DNA from: Streptomyces sp. V4I2 | GTDB lineage: Bacteria; Actinomycetota; Actinomycetes; Streptomycetales; Streptomycetaceae | Assembly (NCBI RefSeq): GCF_030817655.1 | Contig: NZ_JAUSZM010000004.1 | Coordinates: forward strand, 1-64,000 | Direction of reading: 5' to 3' | DNA length: 64,000 nucleotides | In this document: one piece after another, positions 8,689 to 16,586 of the stretch | Layout of the letters: every line of letters begins with the position of its first letter | Numbering within the stretch: position 1 is the stretch's first letter | Position numbers and translations under genes: made by a program | Notes under the pieces: model-generated | Told to the model about the DNA's origin: nothing | The model's database searches: none | What the model saw: only the letters and a program-made list of their open reading frames with translations

Positions 8689-8883
8689 ATGCCCGCCACC
8701 CCGCGCAACGAGCCCCGCCCGTGGATCCCCTCCGAAGACTTCACCGAAGCCTGCGAGACCTGCCACGCCCCCGCCGGGCAGCTCTGCCGACCGCTCTGCG
8801 ACACCGGATACACCGCACAGGACGCACAGCGGGACGCCGAAAGACGCGAGCAGCACAGCCCCACCAGCCCGCCCACCGTCTGA
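8689..8883 (+). CDS. Small Cys-rich protein, 64 aa
   Basis: ATG after GCAGGAGGCCCCCCAGCC. The core CETCHAPAGQLCRPLC carries four cysteines and a histidine in zinc-finger-like spacing. It resembles the short mobile-element zinc-finger proteins common in actinobacterial plasmids and phages, though I cannot name the family. The C-terminus is Arg/Gln-rich. The frame stays open after its TGA stop all the way into the gene at 9124. Confidence 0.6.
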   Translation: MPATPRNEPRPWIPSEDFTEACETCHAPAGQLCRPLCDTGYTAQDAQRDAERREQHSPTSPPTV

Positions 8884-9123
8884 ATTTCCCCAACCAGCCA
8901 CCTTGGCCACGAAGTTGCCGCGCCCGAAGGAGCCCCCCGCTCCTGGACCACCACCGCCGGCCTGAGGTCCTCGCGCGCCGTCGCCGAACTATTCAAGGCC
9001 ACTGTCGCCGAGACCGGCGACAGTCCCGACCGCCAGCGGATCATCACCTACGCCGACGGCCGCACTCTGGAACTGCCGGCCACCCTCCACCCGCGTGACC
9101 ATCAGCACGAGAGGACATCACCG
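8884..9123 (+). other. Coding-like stretch without a standard start
   Basis: In the frame shared by the 64-aa gene before it and the 161-aa gene after it, this stretch reads as ordinary protein (for example AVAELFKATVAETGD and RIITYADGRTLELPATLH) with no stop. It has no ATG, GTG or TTG in frame. Either a start was lost, or an unusual start (ATT directly after the TGA) or stop read-through is used. Confidence 0.4.
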
Positions 9124-9609
9124 ATGAAGTCCAACGACTTGGCCTCAGCGCTTGCCACGCCGACCGCGCCACTGGTTCGCGAGGCCCTCACCCGTCTCAC
9201 ACTCAAGTCCCTGGAGTCGTTGACCATCGAGTCCCTCACCGCGACCGAGGAGAAGCTCCGCGAAGTCGTCGTCGACCGGGTCGCAGCCTTCGCAGCGCAG
9301 CAGAGCGAGGACGCCCCGGCACCGGTGGCCGCGTACTTCACGCCCACGGAACGGAGGGCGGCGCAGGGCGTCACTTGGAACCCGTTCATCGCAGCGCTCA
9401 CAACCACCGAGGAGACGCCGGACCTGCGGCACACTCACACCCGGGCAGTCCGCGTACCGGTTCGAGAAGCAGAACTGACCGACACGCTGTTCGCCGACCG
9501 GGAGCTGGCCTCCGCGCTCAACCGGCTCGCAGCGATCGATCCGCCCGAACTCGAAGACGTGCTGCGGGTCCACCTGCCGACCCGCCAGGTCACCCGCGTG
9601 ACGGCCTGA
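9124..9609 (+). CDS. Hypothetical protein, 161 aa
   Basis: ATG with the ribosome site GAGAGGACATCACCG. Largely helical soluble protein: residues 1-60 form a Leu/Glu-rich, possibly coiled segment, followed by a region with AAYFTPTERRAAQGVTWNPF. No family recognised. The reading frame is open upstream of the chosen ATG, so a longer product is possible. Fourth gene of the cassette 5 run. Confidence 0.6.
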   Translation: MKSNDLASALATPTAPLVREALTRLTLKSLESLTIESLTATEEKLREVVVDRVAAFAAQQSEDAPAPVAAYFTPTERRAAQGVTWNPFIAALTTTEETPDLRHTHTRAVRVPVREAELTDTLFADRELASALNRLAAIDPPELEDVLRVHLPTRQVTRVTA

Positions 9610-9625
9610 CCCAGGGAGGCCCGCC

Positions 9626-9958
9626 GTGTCCGTCAAGTCGTCCGTGTACGCGATCTACGGCATTGCAATTGCCCCATCCCATGACCTCAGCGCGCTCCAC
9701 ACCGCGCTGGAAGCCCGGCCCGCCGAGACTGCCAGTCCGGCCCCGGGGTTCGTACGCGTCGGCCTCTTCCGTGTCGGCGACAGTGAGCACATCATCCTGG
9801 GCACGGCGTGCGAGGAGCTGGAGCCCAACGAGTACCGGCCGATGTCCGACCTCGACATCGACCCGCTATGGAACGACGCCCTGCTCAGTCTCACCGAGCA
9901 GCACGGCCTGCCAGTTCTGTCAGGGCCGTCGTGGCTCTTGGTTCACGACCTGAGCTAA
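9626..9958 (+). CDS. Hypothetical protein, 110 aa
   Basis: GTG start after CAGGGAGGCCCGCC, 16 bases behind the previous stop. The protein is compact and beta-rich at its start (SVKSSVYAIYGIAIA) with a possible phosphate- or protein-binding loop. No family recognised. Last gene before cassette 6. Confidence 0.6.
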   Translation: MSVKSSVYAIYGIAIAPSHDLSALHTALEARPAETASPAPGFVRVGLFRVGDSEHIILGTACEELEPNEYRPMSDLDIDPLWNDALLSLTEQHGLPVLSGPSWLLVHDLS

Positions 9959-9975
9959 GCAACGCATTTTTGCAG

Positions 9976-10045
9976 GTCAGAGGGTGTCTAGCCGCATCCC
10001 ATAACTGCACTATTATTGAAATATGACGACGGGGAGACGCTCCCC
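9976..10045 (+). promoter_or_regulatory. Promoter-hairpin cassette 6
   Basis: CAGGTCAGAGGGTG marks the upstream element (GTCAG from 9976). The -10 TATTAT is at 10011-10016, one base further from the element than in the other cassettes. The -35 is weak (TCTAGC at 9987, spacer 18). A short hairpin GGGGAG-ACG-CTCCCC lies at 10031-10045. It drives the ParB-like gene. Confidence 0.7.
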
Positions 10046-10080
10046 CAACTCCCCACTGAGACAAGGAAGAGGAGAGCCAC

Positions 10081-11601
10081 ATGGCCACCGCCGTCTCGCC
10101 CCAGACCGACAAGCCCGACGATTTCGAGGAGACCGCACAGCACCTCGTCCACCTCGACCCGGCACTGCTCGTACGCGACGAGTGCAACGCCCGCGAGCAC
10201 GACACCGAGCCGGACACCAAGCTGATCTCGTCCGTCAAGGAACTGGGCGTCGAGGAGGTCATCAGCGTCCGGCCGAACCCGGACGGCACCTACGGGGTGT
10301 TCAAGGGGTGGCGGCGTGCCCAGGCGGCGCAGATCGCCAACGCCACGGCCGAGCAGGACGGCCGCCCCGTCCGCACCGTCAAGGCGTTCGTGTGCGCGGA
10401 TCTGGTCGGCCGGGATGGCTGGACCCGGTTTCTGTCGCTGGTGGAGAACGACCACCGCCAGAAGATGGACGCCCGGGACACCCTCAAGGCCCAGGAACTG
10501 TCCCTGGTCGGCATGGACGAGGTCGACCAGGCCAGGGCCGTCAAGGCGATGGGCCTCAAGCGCGGCGCGGTCAACCACCTGCGCAAGGCTCAGAAGCTGA
10601 ATGACGCTGTACTGCGGCAGGCCACGGCCGGAGGCATGGACCTGGAACAGACCGCCCAGCTCGCCGAGGTCGAGGGCATCTCCAACGCCACGCACCGGCT
10701 GCTCAAGGCCCTGGCGAAAGACCAGGAAGAGGGCCGGGGCGGGCGCGGGCACTGGGACCAGGAGTTCGCCTTGCTGATGGAGGAGCAGGCCAGCGCCAAG
10801 GCCCGCGCGGACGCCACAGCAGCTCTCCAGGAGTCCGGCGTCGCCCTGCTGTCTTCCCTCCCCCACGGGCAGCGGCAGTCGGCCCAGCCGCTGACCGACC
10901 TCACCACCGGTCTCGGGGCCCCGCTCACCGTCGACAACCACCACGGCTGCCACGGCCACTGCGCCACGCTGGACGAGGACAACCAGCCCGTCTGGCACTG
11001 CGCCGACCCGGCCGCCAACGGGCACAAGGTCCGCAAGCAGCCCAAGCCGCCGCGCAGCGCGGAGGACGAGGCGGAGGCGGCGGAGAAGTCGGCCGAGCGG
11101 GCGCGGGTGGTCGCCTGCAACCGCGCCTGGAAGGCCGCAGCCGGACCCCGCCAGCAGTTCATCAGCCGCCTGGTGAAAGGCAAGAGCCTCCCCGACGAGG
11201 CGCGGACCTTCGCTCAGCAGGTGCTACTGGAGCTGCCCGAGTTCTACGGCAAGTGGGCCAGCAAGGGCAACACCGCTGACGTCGCACGGTTCCTGGGTGC
11301 CAAGGAGGGTGAGGACGCCACGGCGGCGGAACTGGCCGCCGCCCTGCCCAAGGCCAAGCTCTCGAACGTGCTGTTCGCCCAGGTCGCCGCCGCCTTCGAG
11401 GCCGACATCCGCGACCCGAAGACCTACGACATGGTCCGCTACCAGCCCGCCTACCTCTGGGAAGCCCCCAACCCCCAGCAGGCCGCCTACCTGCTGCTCC
11501 TCGAAGCACTCGGCCAGGCCGACAACGGCAGCTACGCCCTTTCCGAGGTCGAGGACCAGGCCGTGGCCAAGCACCGGCCCAAGACGCCGGACGCCGCCTG
11601 A
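10081..11601 (+). CDS. ParB-like nuclease-domain protein
   Basis: A 506-aa protein. Residues about 25-130 form a ParB/Srx-type N-terminal domain: VKELGVEEVISVRPNPDG followed by YGVFKGWRRAQAAQIA, matching the GxR-R CTP-binding/nuclease core in modified form. A helix-turn-helix-like segment follows near residues 145-200. The C-terminal 280 residues are helical, with a Cys/His cluster (HHGCHGHC...WHC near residue 290) that may bind metal and a charged linker near 330. It is longer than partition ParB (about 300-350 aa), and no ParA is adjacent. A role as a plasmid-borne ParB-like accessory protein is therefore more likely than partition. The ATG follows AGGAAGAGGAGAGCCAC. Confidence 0.75.
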   Translation: MATAVSPQTDKPDDFEETAQHLVHLDPALLVRDECNAREHDTEPDTKLISSVKELGVEEVISVRPNPDGTYGVFKGWRRAQAAQIANATAEQDGRPVRTVKAFVCADLVGRDGWTRFLSLVENDHRQKMDARDTLKAQELSLVGMDEVDQARAVKAMGLKRGAVNHLRKAQKLNDAVLRQATAGGMDLEQTAQLAEVEGISNATHRLLKALAKDQEEGRGGRGHWDQEFALLMEEQASAKARADATAALQESGVALLSSLPHGQRQSAQPLTDLTTGLGAPLTVDNHHGCHGHCATLDEDNQPVWHCADPAANGHKVRKQPKPPRSAEDEAEAAEKSAERARVVACNRAWKAAAGPRQQFISRLVKGKSLPDEARTFAQQVLLELPEFYGKWASKGNTADVARFLGAKEGEDATAAELAAALPKAKLSNVLFAQVAAAFEADIRDPKTYDMVRYQPAYLWEAPNPQQAAYLLLLEALGQADNGSYALSEVEDQAVAKHRPKTPDAA

Positions 11602-11679
11602 CCCCTCACGCACCCCGGCCGGGGCACACCGTGCCCCGGCCCTCTTCCCCGAACCAGACACGCGCACAGGGAGTTCGTC

Positions 11680-12006
11680 ATGCCCTCATCCAGCCCCGCC
11701 GAACCCGAGCAGACCACGAACCGGCGAGACCAGCCGCTCACCCTCGCCCGCCTGCGCCAGCTCATCCGCCAGGACTGGGCAGGTCTCCCCGGCAAGACGC
11801 TGGTTGTCCTTTCCGGTGACAGCGAGGGCAACCGCTACTCGCCCTTCAGCACCTACAGCCGTAGCCGATACGCCCCTATCTACGGGCTGACCGGCGACGT
11901 CTACCCCCTGGAAAGCGAACTGGCGGAAGACCGCGAGCTGCGCGAGCTGTTCCCCGAGATCCCTGACCACGCCGTCGCAGCCCTCGTTCTCTACCCGCTC
12001 GACTGA
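11680..12006 (+). CDS. Hypothetical protein, 108 aa
   Basis: ATG after CACAGGGAGTTCGTC. The small protein has a disordered N-terminal 20 residues, then a helix plus beta pattern (LRQLIRQDWAGLPGKTLVVLSGDSEGN). No family recognised. It follows the ParB-like gene by 78 bases and is probably co-transcribed. Confidence 0.6.
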   Translation: MPSSSPAEPEQTTNRRDQPLTLARLRQLIRQDWAGLPGKTLVVLSGDSEGNRYSPFSTYSRSRYAPIYGLTGDVYPLESELAEDRELRELFPEIPDHAVAALVLYPLD

Positions 12007-12119
12007 CCGCCCCGCCTCGCCCCGGTGGGTGCATGGCATCCACCGGGCCCGGCCGACGTCCGGCCCCTGAGTCTCCGGGCAGATGCCCGGTCACCCCCGC
12101 GACACGAGAGGAACCACGC

Positions 12120-12494
12120 ATGCTCACCACGCCCGAGGTCCGCGACCACATCCGCGACCTGACCGACGCCAAGTCCCTGGTCGCCATTCAGGAGGCCGCC
12201 ACCGCGCGGCTCCTCGAACTGGACGCTGAGAAGCGGCCCGTCATCACGCCCGGCCGGTCTGCCGAGATCGACTCCACGATCAGCAGGGCCTGCCTGCGCT
12301 TCCTGACCGGCACAGTCCAGCAGCCGAACCGTACCGGCAGGCGGTTCGACATCCTCCTCGACGAGGCATCCACCAAGCGCCTGCGCAGCGACCAGACCAA
12401 CCGCTGGCACACGATCCCCGACGACGTGGAGCGATTTCGCCTGACTGGCATACCCGCGGGCTGTATCAAGCTCACGGACGAAGCCGATTCCTAG
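12120..12494 (+). CDS. Hypothetical protein, 124 aa
   Basis: ATG after GAGAGGAACCACGC. Helical N-terminal half (DHIRDLTDAKSLVAIQEAA), then a short beta-rich half. Soluble, no family recognised. A strong hairpin follows 10 bases after the stop, so it appears to end the cassette 6 transcript, at least partly. Confidence 0.6.
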   Translation: MLTTPEVRDHIRDLTDAKSLVAIQEAATARLLELDAEKRPVITPGRSAEIDSTISRACLRFLTGTVQQPNRTGRRFDILLDEASTKRLRSDQTNRWHTIPDDVERFRLTGIPAGCIKLTDEADS

Positions 12495-12503
12495 GAGTCC
12501 GCG

Positions 12504-12536
12504 CTCCGGGGGCAGCGCGACGTGCTGCCCCCGGAG
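12504..12536 (+). terminator. Terminator-like hairpin
   Basis: Perfect 13-base arms CTCCGGGGGCAGC / GCTGCCCCCGGAG with a 7-base loop, starting 10 bases after the stop of the 124-aa gene. No U tract. Confidence 0.75.
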
Positions 12537-12670
12537 CCTGCACCCCAGCCCGCCGGCGTGGAGCAACAGCGCCGATTTCCGGCTCCGCGAGAGCCCGCCG
12601 AGACCGGCCTCCCTCACCCGCCGCATGGCACCGCGGGCTTCGACAACTTCCACTGAAAGGACGGCCTGCG

Positions 12671-13513
12671 ATGCTGGTCCGCCTCTCTCCCGCCCAGCGT
12701 GACCTCCTGCTCGACCACCTGCATTTCGGCAACCGGCCCGTGCGCGGAAGCCACACCCTTCGCACCGCCCTGGACACCGCCACGCTCGCAGACCAGCGCT
12801 ACGAAGTGGACATGAGCGCCGAGATGGTTGAGGCCGCCTCGTTCCTGCTCCGCTTCGCATCTGCGGGCGACGGACCCCGTCGGGAAGACTCGCGCAGCTT
12901 CGACGCCGCGCACATTCTCGGCCCCCGCCAGCAGACCCACCGCGAGCGCCTGATGTCCGCTCTCGCCGCAGGCGCCGAGATCCGCGAAGTCCGTTCCTTC
13001 CATGACGCTGCCCACCGGCCCCGGCACGGGAACGATCCCAAACCGTGGGTCATCACCGACACGGCGCTCAACGCGGAGTTCCGCCTCCCGGACGACGACG
13101 TCCACCCCGTATGGCCCCTCCAGCCGGTGCTGGTCATCAGCGACAGCCTTTCCGACGATCCGGTGGGCCTGCACCCCTGCCGGGTGCCGCTCCGCCACCT
13201 GCCGTCGGTGCTGTTCACCGCCAAGGAGTACCAACTCGCCCCGCTCGTACTCCTCGATGACCGCAGCTACGCCACCTTCAAGCTCCGCCACATGCCGCGC
13301 CGCCCGGGCCTGATCGTCGTCTGCGCCGACCTGGACGACGCCAGCACCTATCCACGGGGCGCGGTCATCGCCGCCGAGGCCGTTCTGAGGGCCGGACAAG
13401 ATCTGAGCTGGCTGCACCTGCGCATGCATGACGCCACGGAGTGCCAGTACCTCCCTCTGGACGACCTCCTGACCGGTGACATCTCCGACCCGCCCCCGCC
13501 GACCGGCAGCTGA
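12671..13513 (+). CDS. Hypothetical protein, 280 aa
   Basis: Unrecognised. ATG preceded by GAAAGGACGGCCTGCG. Soluble. Residues 1-60 are helical (LSPAQRDLLLDHLHF), then an acidic mixed alpha/beta body with several His and Trp residues (HPVWPLQPVLVISDSL). No signal peptide. It follows a terminator, so it may have a separate promoter that I could not identify. Confidence 0.6.
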   Translation: MLVRLSPAQRDLLLDHLHFGNRPVRGSHTLRTALDTATLADQRYEVDMSAEMVEAASFLLRFASAGDGPRREDSRSFDAAHILGPRQQTHRERLMSALAAGAEIREVRSFHDAAHRPRHGNDPKPWVITDTALNAEFRLPDDDVHPVWPLQPVLVISDSLSDDPVGLHPCRVPLRHLPSVLFTAKEYQLAPLVLLDDRSYATFKLRHMPRRPGLIVVCADLDDASTYPRGAVIAAEAVLRAGQDLSWLHLRMHDATECQYLPLDDLLTGDISDPPPPTGS

Positions 13514-13575
13514 CTTCCCCTCCAGCGGGCGGCCGCCGCAACAGTCGGCCGCCGCCCTGATTTAAGGACGTGCCG

Positions 13576-14190
13576 ATGCATCCGATACCTCAACGCTGCG
13601 CGCGCCGGCCGCTGTCGGGCGGCCTGGTCGTGCCGTACGTGTCTTTGATCCACGGTGGCTACGCCGCCTTCGGAACCCTCGACGCCGAGCGGGCACGAAC
13701 CGCTCTCGTACGGCGCCTGTGCCAGATCTGCGGCGAACGGCTGGAGGAACGCTGCTTCCTGATCGTCCGCCCGGCCGACATCGTCCGGGGCATCTCACCT
13801 GAACCCGCCCTGCACCCCGAGTGCCTGCCCTACACCGCCGCGCACTGCCCCATGCTCAACGGCACCGTCACGCACTACCGCAGCCGCGCGGTCCTGACCG
13901 GCCATCCCGCCGGGCGCCCCTGCACCGACCCGTCCTGCCCGTGCCCTTCCCTCTCGCCCGACCAGGGCCACACCGCCCGCAGCGGCGCCCGGGCCGACCG
14001 GTACGAGGCCTGGATGATCCACACCCGCGACTACCTCCTGACCGGCCCGGACGACCAGCCAGGAGTCATCGACGGGATCAGCACCGCAGTTCCCGCCCTG
14101 CGCAAGCGGCTCCTGCGCAACGCGACGCTCCCACCCGAGCAGGAAGACCTGCTGAACCTGCTGCGCTCCGTCCTGGACGGGACCGAGTGA
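13576..14190 (+). CDS. Cys/His-cluster protein, 204 aa
   Basis: The ATG at 13576 is preferred over the GTG at 13570 because AAGGA lies at the right distance from the ATG. The protein has a treble-clef-like arrangement: CQICGERLEERC near residue 48, then HPECLPYTAAHC near residue 80, then CTDPSCPC near residue 116. It therefore probably binds zinc. The C-terminal third is helical. I recall similar proteins beginning MHPIPQRCARRPLSGG in Streptomyces genomes, of unknown role. Confidence 0.65.
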   Translation: MHPIPQRCARRPLSGGLVVPYVSLIHGGYAAFGTLDAERARTALVRRLCQICGERLEERCFLIVRPADIVRGISPEPALHPECLPYTAAHCPMLNGTVTHYRSRAVLTGHPAGRPCTDPSCPCPSLSPDQGHTARSGARADRYEAWMIHTRDYLLTGPDDQPGVIDGISTAVPALRKRLLRNATLPPEQEDLLNLLRSVLDGTE

Positions 14191-14231
14191 CCTCCCGCTC
14201 CCAGGCGCCGTCATCACTGAAGGAGACACCC

Positions 14232-15032
14232 GTGATCATCCCCGACCCGTTGACGCCCGAGGGCGCCGCCGTCATCGACCTGCACGAGCAGATGGAGGAC
14301 CTCGAAAACCGCTCCGGTGAGTGGCCCGGCGCCGAGGTCGTCGACATTCTCGGCCCGTGGCTCGCAGACTTCGACTTCACCTGCGTGCCGACCCCCGCAC
14401 GGTGGGTCGCGGGCAGCGCCTGGGTGCTGCGCCGACAGGACCGGCACGAGGACGTGGTGACCCTGTGGGCCGACGAGGCCTCCGCGCTCGCCTGTCTCGC
14501 GCAGCACGCCCGCGCCAACTGGGACAACGTGTGGGGAGGCGAAGGCATCCCCGACTTCCCGCCCTCCAGCGACCGCAGGGCCGTCGATCTGTACTACGGG
14601 CCCAGGGACGAACGTGGCGATGAGGACTACTGGCTGTACGCCGACGACATCGGCAGGCTCGCCTCCACCATGCCCGAGCCGGACGGCTTCCGCTTCCCGG
14701 GCGAAGAGTTCTGCGCCCAGGCCAACAGCACGGCCGTCTTCCACCCGATGACCGGTCCCGATGACGACGGCCTGCCCTGCATCGAGGCCGGCGGCGTCCT
14801 GGTCTTCGCCTACCTGGACCCGGACATGCAGGCCGTACGGGTGTCGGTAGATCTCGACACCGCCGTCGAACAGTTGGTGCGCGGTGACGCGACGATCCCC
14901 CTGCATGTCGAGGTCGGGAACGCCACCGTGTTCAGCGCGGGTTCCAGGGCCGTTCCGGCGAGGTCCCGGACAGGCCGCATGAGCAGGCTGACGGGCTGGG
15001 TGCGGTGGATGTGCTGGTGGAGGGAGGATTGA
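14232..15032 (+). CDS. Hypothetical protein, 266 aa
   Basis: GTG start after GAAGGAGACACCC; an earlier GTG at 14187 overlaps the previous stop but lacks a ribosome site. Soluble acidic protein with many Trp, Tyr and Asp residues (ARWVAGSAWVLRRQDRHED, WLYADDIGRLAS). No family recognised. Its last two codons overlap the -35 box of cassette 7, so transcription of the SSB operon starts inside this gene's end. Confidence 0.6.
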   Translation: MIIPDPLTPEGAAVIDLHEQMEDLENRSGEWPGAEVVDILGPWLADFDFTCVPTPARWVAGSAWVLRRQDRHEDVVTLWADEASALACLAQHARANWDNVWGGEGIPDFPPSSDRRAVDLYYGPRDERGDEDYWLYADDIGRLASTMPEPDGFRFPGEEFCAQANSTAVFHPMTGPDDDGLPCIEAGGVLVFAYLDPDMQAVRVSVDLDTAVEQLVRGDATIPLHVEVGNATVFSAGSRAVPARSRTGRMSRLTGWVRWMCWWRED

Positions 15033-15056
15033 CGCCCACCATAGATGCACTATTAT
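15029..15056 (+). promoter_or_regulatory. Promoter of the SSB operon (cassette 7, core only)
   Basis: A near-consensus -35 TTGACG (15029-15034), 16-base spacer and -10 TATTAT (15051-15056) in the shared TGCACTATTATTG context. Unlike the other cassettes it has neither the GTCAGGGG element nor a leader hairpin. The transcript leader is only about 13 bases before the GGAGGTG ribosome site. Confidence 0.75.
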
Positions 15057-15075
15057 TGTTTTTGGAGGTGCTCGC

Positions 15076-15603
15076 ATGTTCCCGCCCATCACGCACGTGT
15101 CCGGCACCATCGCCAGCGACGTCGAGATCCGTTTCACCGAAGAAGGCCTCGCCGTCTGCCGGTTCCGCCTCACGGAAATTCCCCGCAAGTGGGACCCCAC
15201 GGCGCGCAAGTGGATGGACGGCACTCCGATCCGCTACGTGTGCACCGCCTGGGGCGACATCGCCCGCAACGCGACCGAGTCACTCGTCGACGGAACGGCC
15301 GTCCTCGTCCGTGGACGCATCACCGAGATCAAGGACAACGCGATCCGTCTGAGCGTCGACGACCTCGGTCTCAGCCTGCGCGAGCACATCGCCTACACCG
15401 ATGCGGGAATTCCCGGCCCGGGCGCTGCCGCCCCCGTCACCCCACCCCCCGTGCCGCAACCCGCCGTGCAGACCGCCCCCGAACCGGCCACCAGGCGACC
15501 GGGCAACCCGCCCGGCTGGTGGGACCAACGGCGGTCATCCGGCTGGTCCGAGTCCGGCGCCTCGACAGCAGCCGACGCCTCTCCCCTTCGCGTCGGCAGC
15601 TGA
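15076..15603 (+). CDS. ssb: Single-stranded DNA-binding protein
   Basis: 175 aa. Residues 1-115 form the SSB OB fold: GTIASDVEIRFTEEGLAVCRFRL, then WDIARNATESLVDGTAVLVRGRI-type strands, with aromatic residues for ssDNA stacking. The tail is Pro/Ala-rich and ends in PLRVGS. The acidic DDDIPF-type tip that recruits partner proteins in housekeeping SSBs is absent. It is the first gene of the cassette 7 operon, followed within 90 bases by a DprA-like gene. A plasmid-type accessory SSB that coats ssDNA without recruiting the usual SSB interactome is the likely reading. Confidence 0.88.
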   Translation: MFPPITHVSGTIASDVEIRFTEEGLAVCRFRLTEIPRKWDPTARKWMDGTPIRYVCTAWGDIARNATESLVDGTAVLVRGRITEIKDNAIRLSVDDLGLSLREHIAYTDAGIPGPGAAAPVTPPPVPQPAVQTAPEPATRRPGNPPGWWDQRRSSGWSESGASTAADASPLRVGS

Positions 15604-15690
15604 CCGACCCTCCCCTTCACCCCTCTCCCTCGCCCACCGGGCGCGGCACCGGCTCGCCTGCCGGTGCCGCGCCGTGCCCGAAAGGCCGCC

Positions 15691-16515
15691 ATGTCCGACC
15701 GTGCCGCCCTCGCAGCGCTCTCCGCCCATTTCACGCCCGCCCAGGTCGCCGCCGACCTCGCCCAGCACTCCCCCGCCGAGGTGTGGGCGCAGCATGTCCG
15801 CCTCGACAACACCGGCCGCCTGTCCCAGTACCGGCCAAAGACCGAGCTCTCCAACGGAGAGCTGACCTGCCGCTTCCTCATCCCCACCGACGCGCAGTGG
15901 CCCTCCGCCCTGGCCGACCTCGGCCCCGCTTGCCCGCTGGGCCTGTGGGTCCGCGGTCACAACCACCTGCCCGAACTGACCACGAGCACCGTCGTCGTGA
16001 CCGGCAACCGCGCACCCAGCCCGGAGGCCGTCGAGCGCTCCACCGCGTTCGCCACGGCGGTCGCCGAGGCCGGCTACACCGTCGCCGCATCCCTCGCCTA
16101 CGGCGTCGACGCCACCGCCCACGAAGCCGCCCACCTCATGGGAAGGCCGACGCTGGCCGTCCTGCCGCGCGGACTGGACCAGGCATACCCCCACAACCAC
16201 GGCCCGCTCCTGAACGCCATCACCGAAAACGGCGGAGCGGCCCTCAGCCTCTACCGGCCGGGCACCGTGACCAGCGGTGCAACCCTCCAGGCCAGCGCCG
16301 CGCTCCTCGCCGCCCTCTCCCGCGCGGTGATCCTCATCGAGGCCCTGGACCACGCGCAGGCCCTGCGCACCGCCGAGGCCGCCATCGATCTCAAACGGAC
16401 CCTGCTGGCCGTCCCGTCCCCCAGCGGCATCCGCGCTGGCGGCAACACCCGTCTGCTCGCCGAACATCTCGCCCTCCCCTGCCCCAGCCCCGCGCGAGCG
16501 CTCGAACTCCTCTGA
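15691..16515 (+). CDS. DprA-like DNA-processing protein
   Basis: 274 aa. Residues about 105-265 carry the DprA/Smf Rossmann-like core: VVVTGNRAPSPEAVERS, then ASLAYGVDATAHEAAH, LAVLPRGLDQAYPHNHGPLL and AVILIEALDHAQALRTA. DprA binds ssDNA and loads RecA. The usual SGxARGID reads SLAYGVD and the usual F-RNRIIAGLS reads LQASAALLAALS, so this is a divergent mobile-element version. The ATG at 15691 follows GAAAGG. The location directly behind SSB fits handling of incoming or replicating ssDNA. Confidence 0.78.
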   Translation: MSDRAALAALSAHFTPAQVAADLAQHSPAEVWAQHVRLDNTGRLSQYRPKTELSNGELTCRFLIPTDAQWPSALADLGPACPLGLWVRGHNHLPELTTSTVVVTGNRAPSPEAVERSTAFATAVAEAGYTVAASLAYGVDATAHEAAHLMGRPTLAVLPRGLDQAYPHNHGPLLNAITENGGAALSLYRPGTVTSGATLQASAALLAALSRAVILIEALDHAQALRTAEAAIDLKRTLLAVPSPSGIRAGGNTRLLAEHLALPCPSPARALELL

Positions 16516-16586
16516 CCGCACCCCAGATACCGCCCGTGCCCGGACCTCCCCCGATCCGGGCACGGGCCCAGGCGAAGGACCGCACC

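Noticed and set aside
10081..11601. ParB-like protein as the partition ParB of the replicon.
   Set aside because: No ParA gene or parS-like repeats nearby, and the protein is about 150 residues too long with an unrelated C-terminal half.
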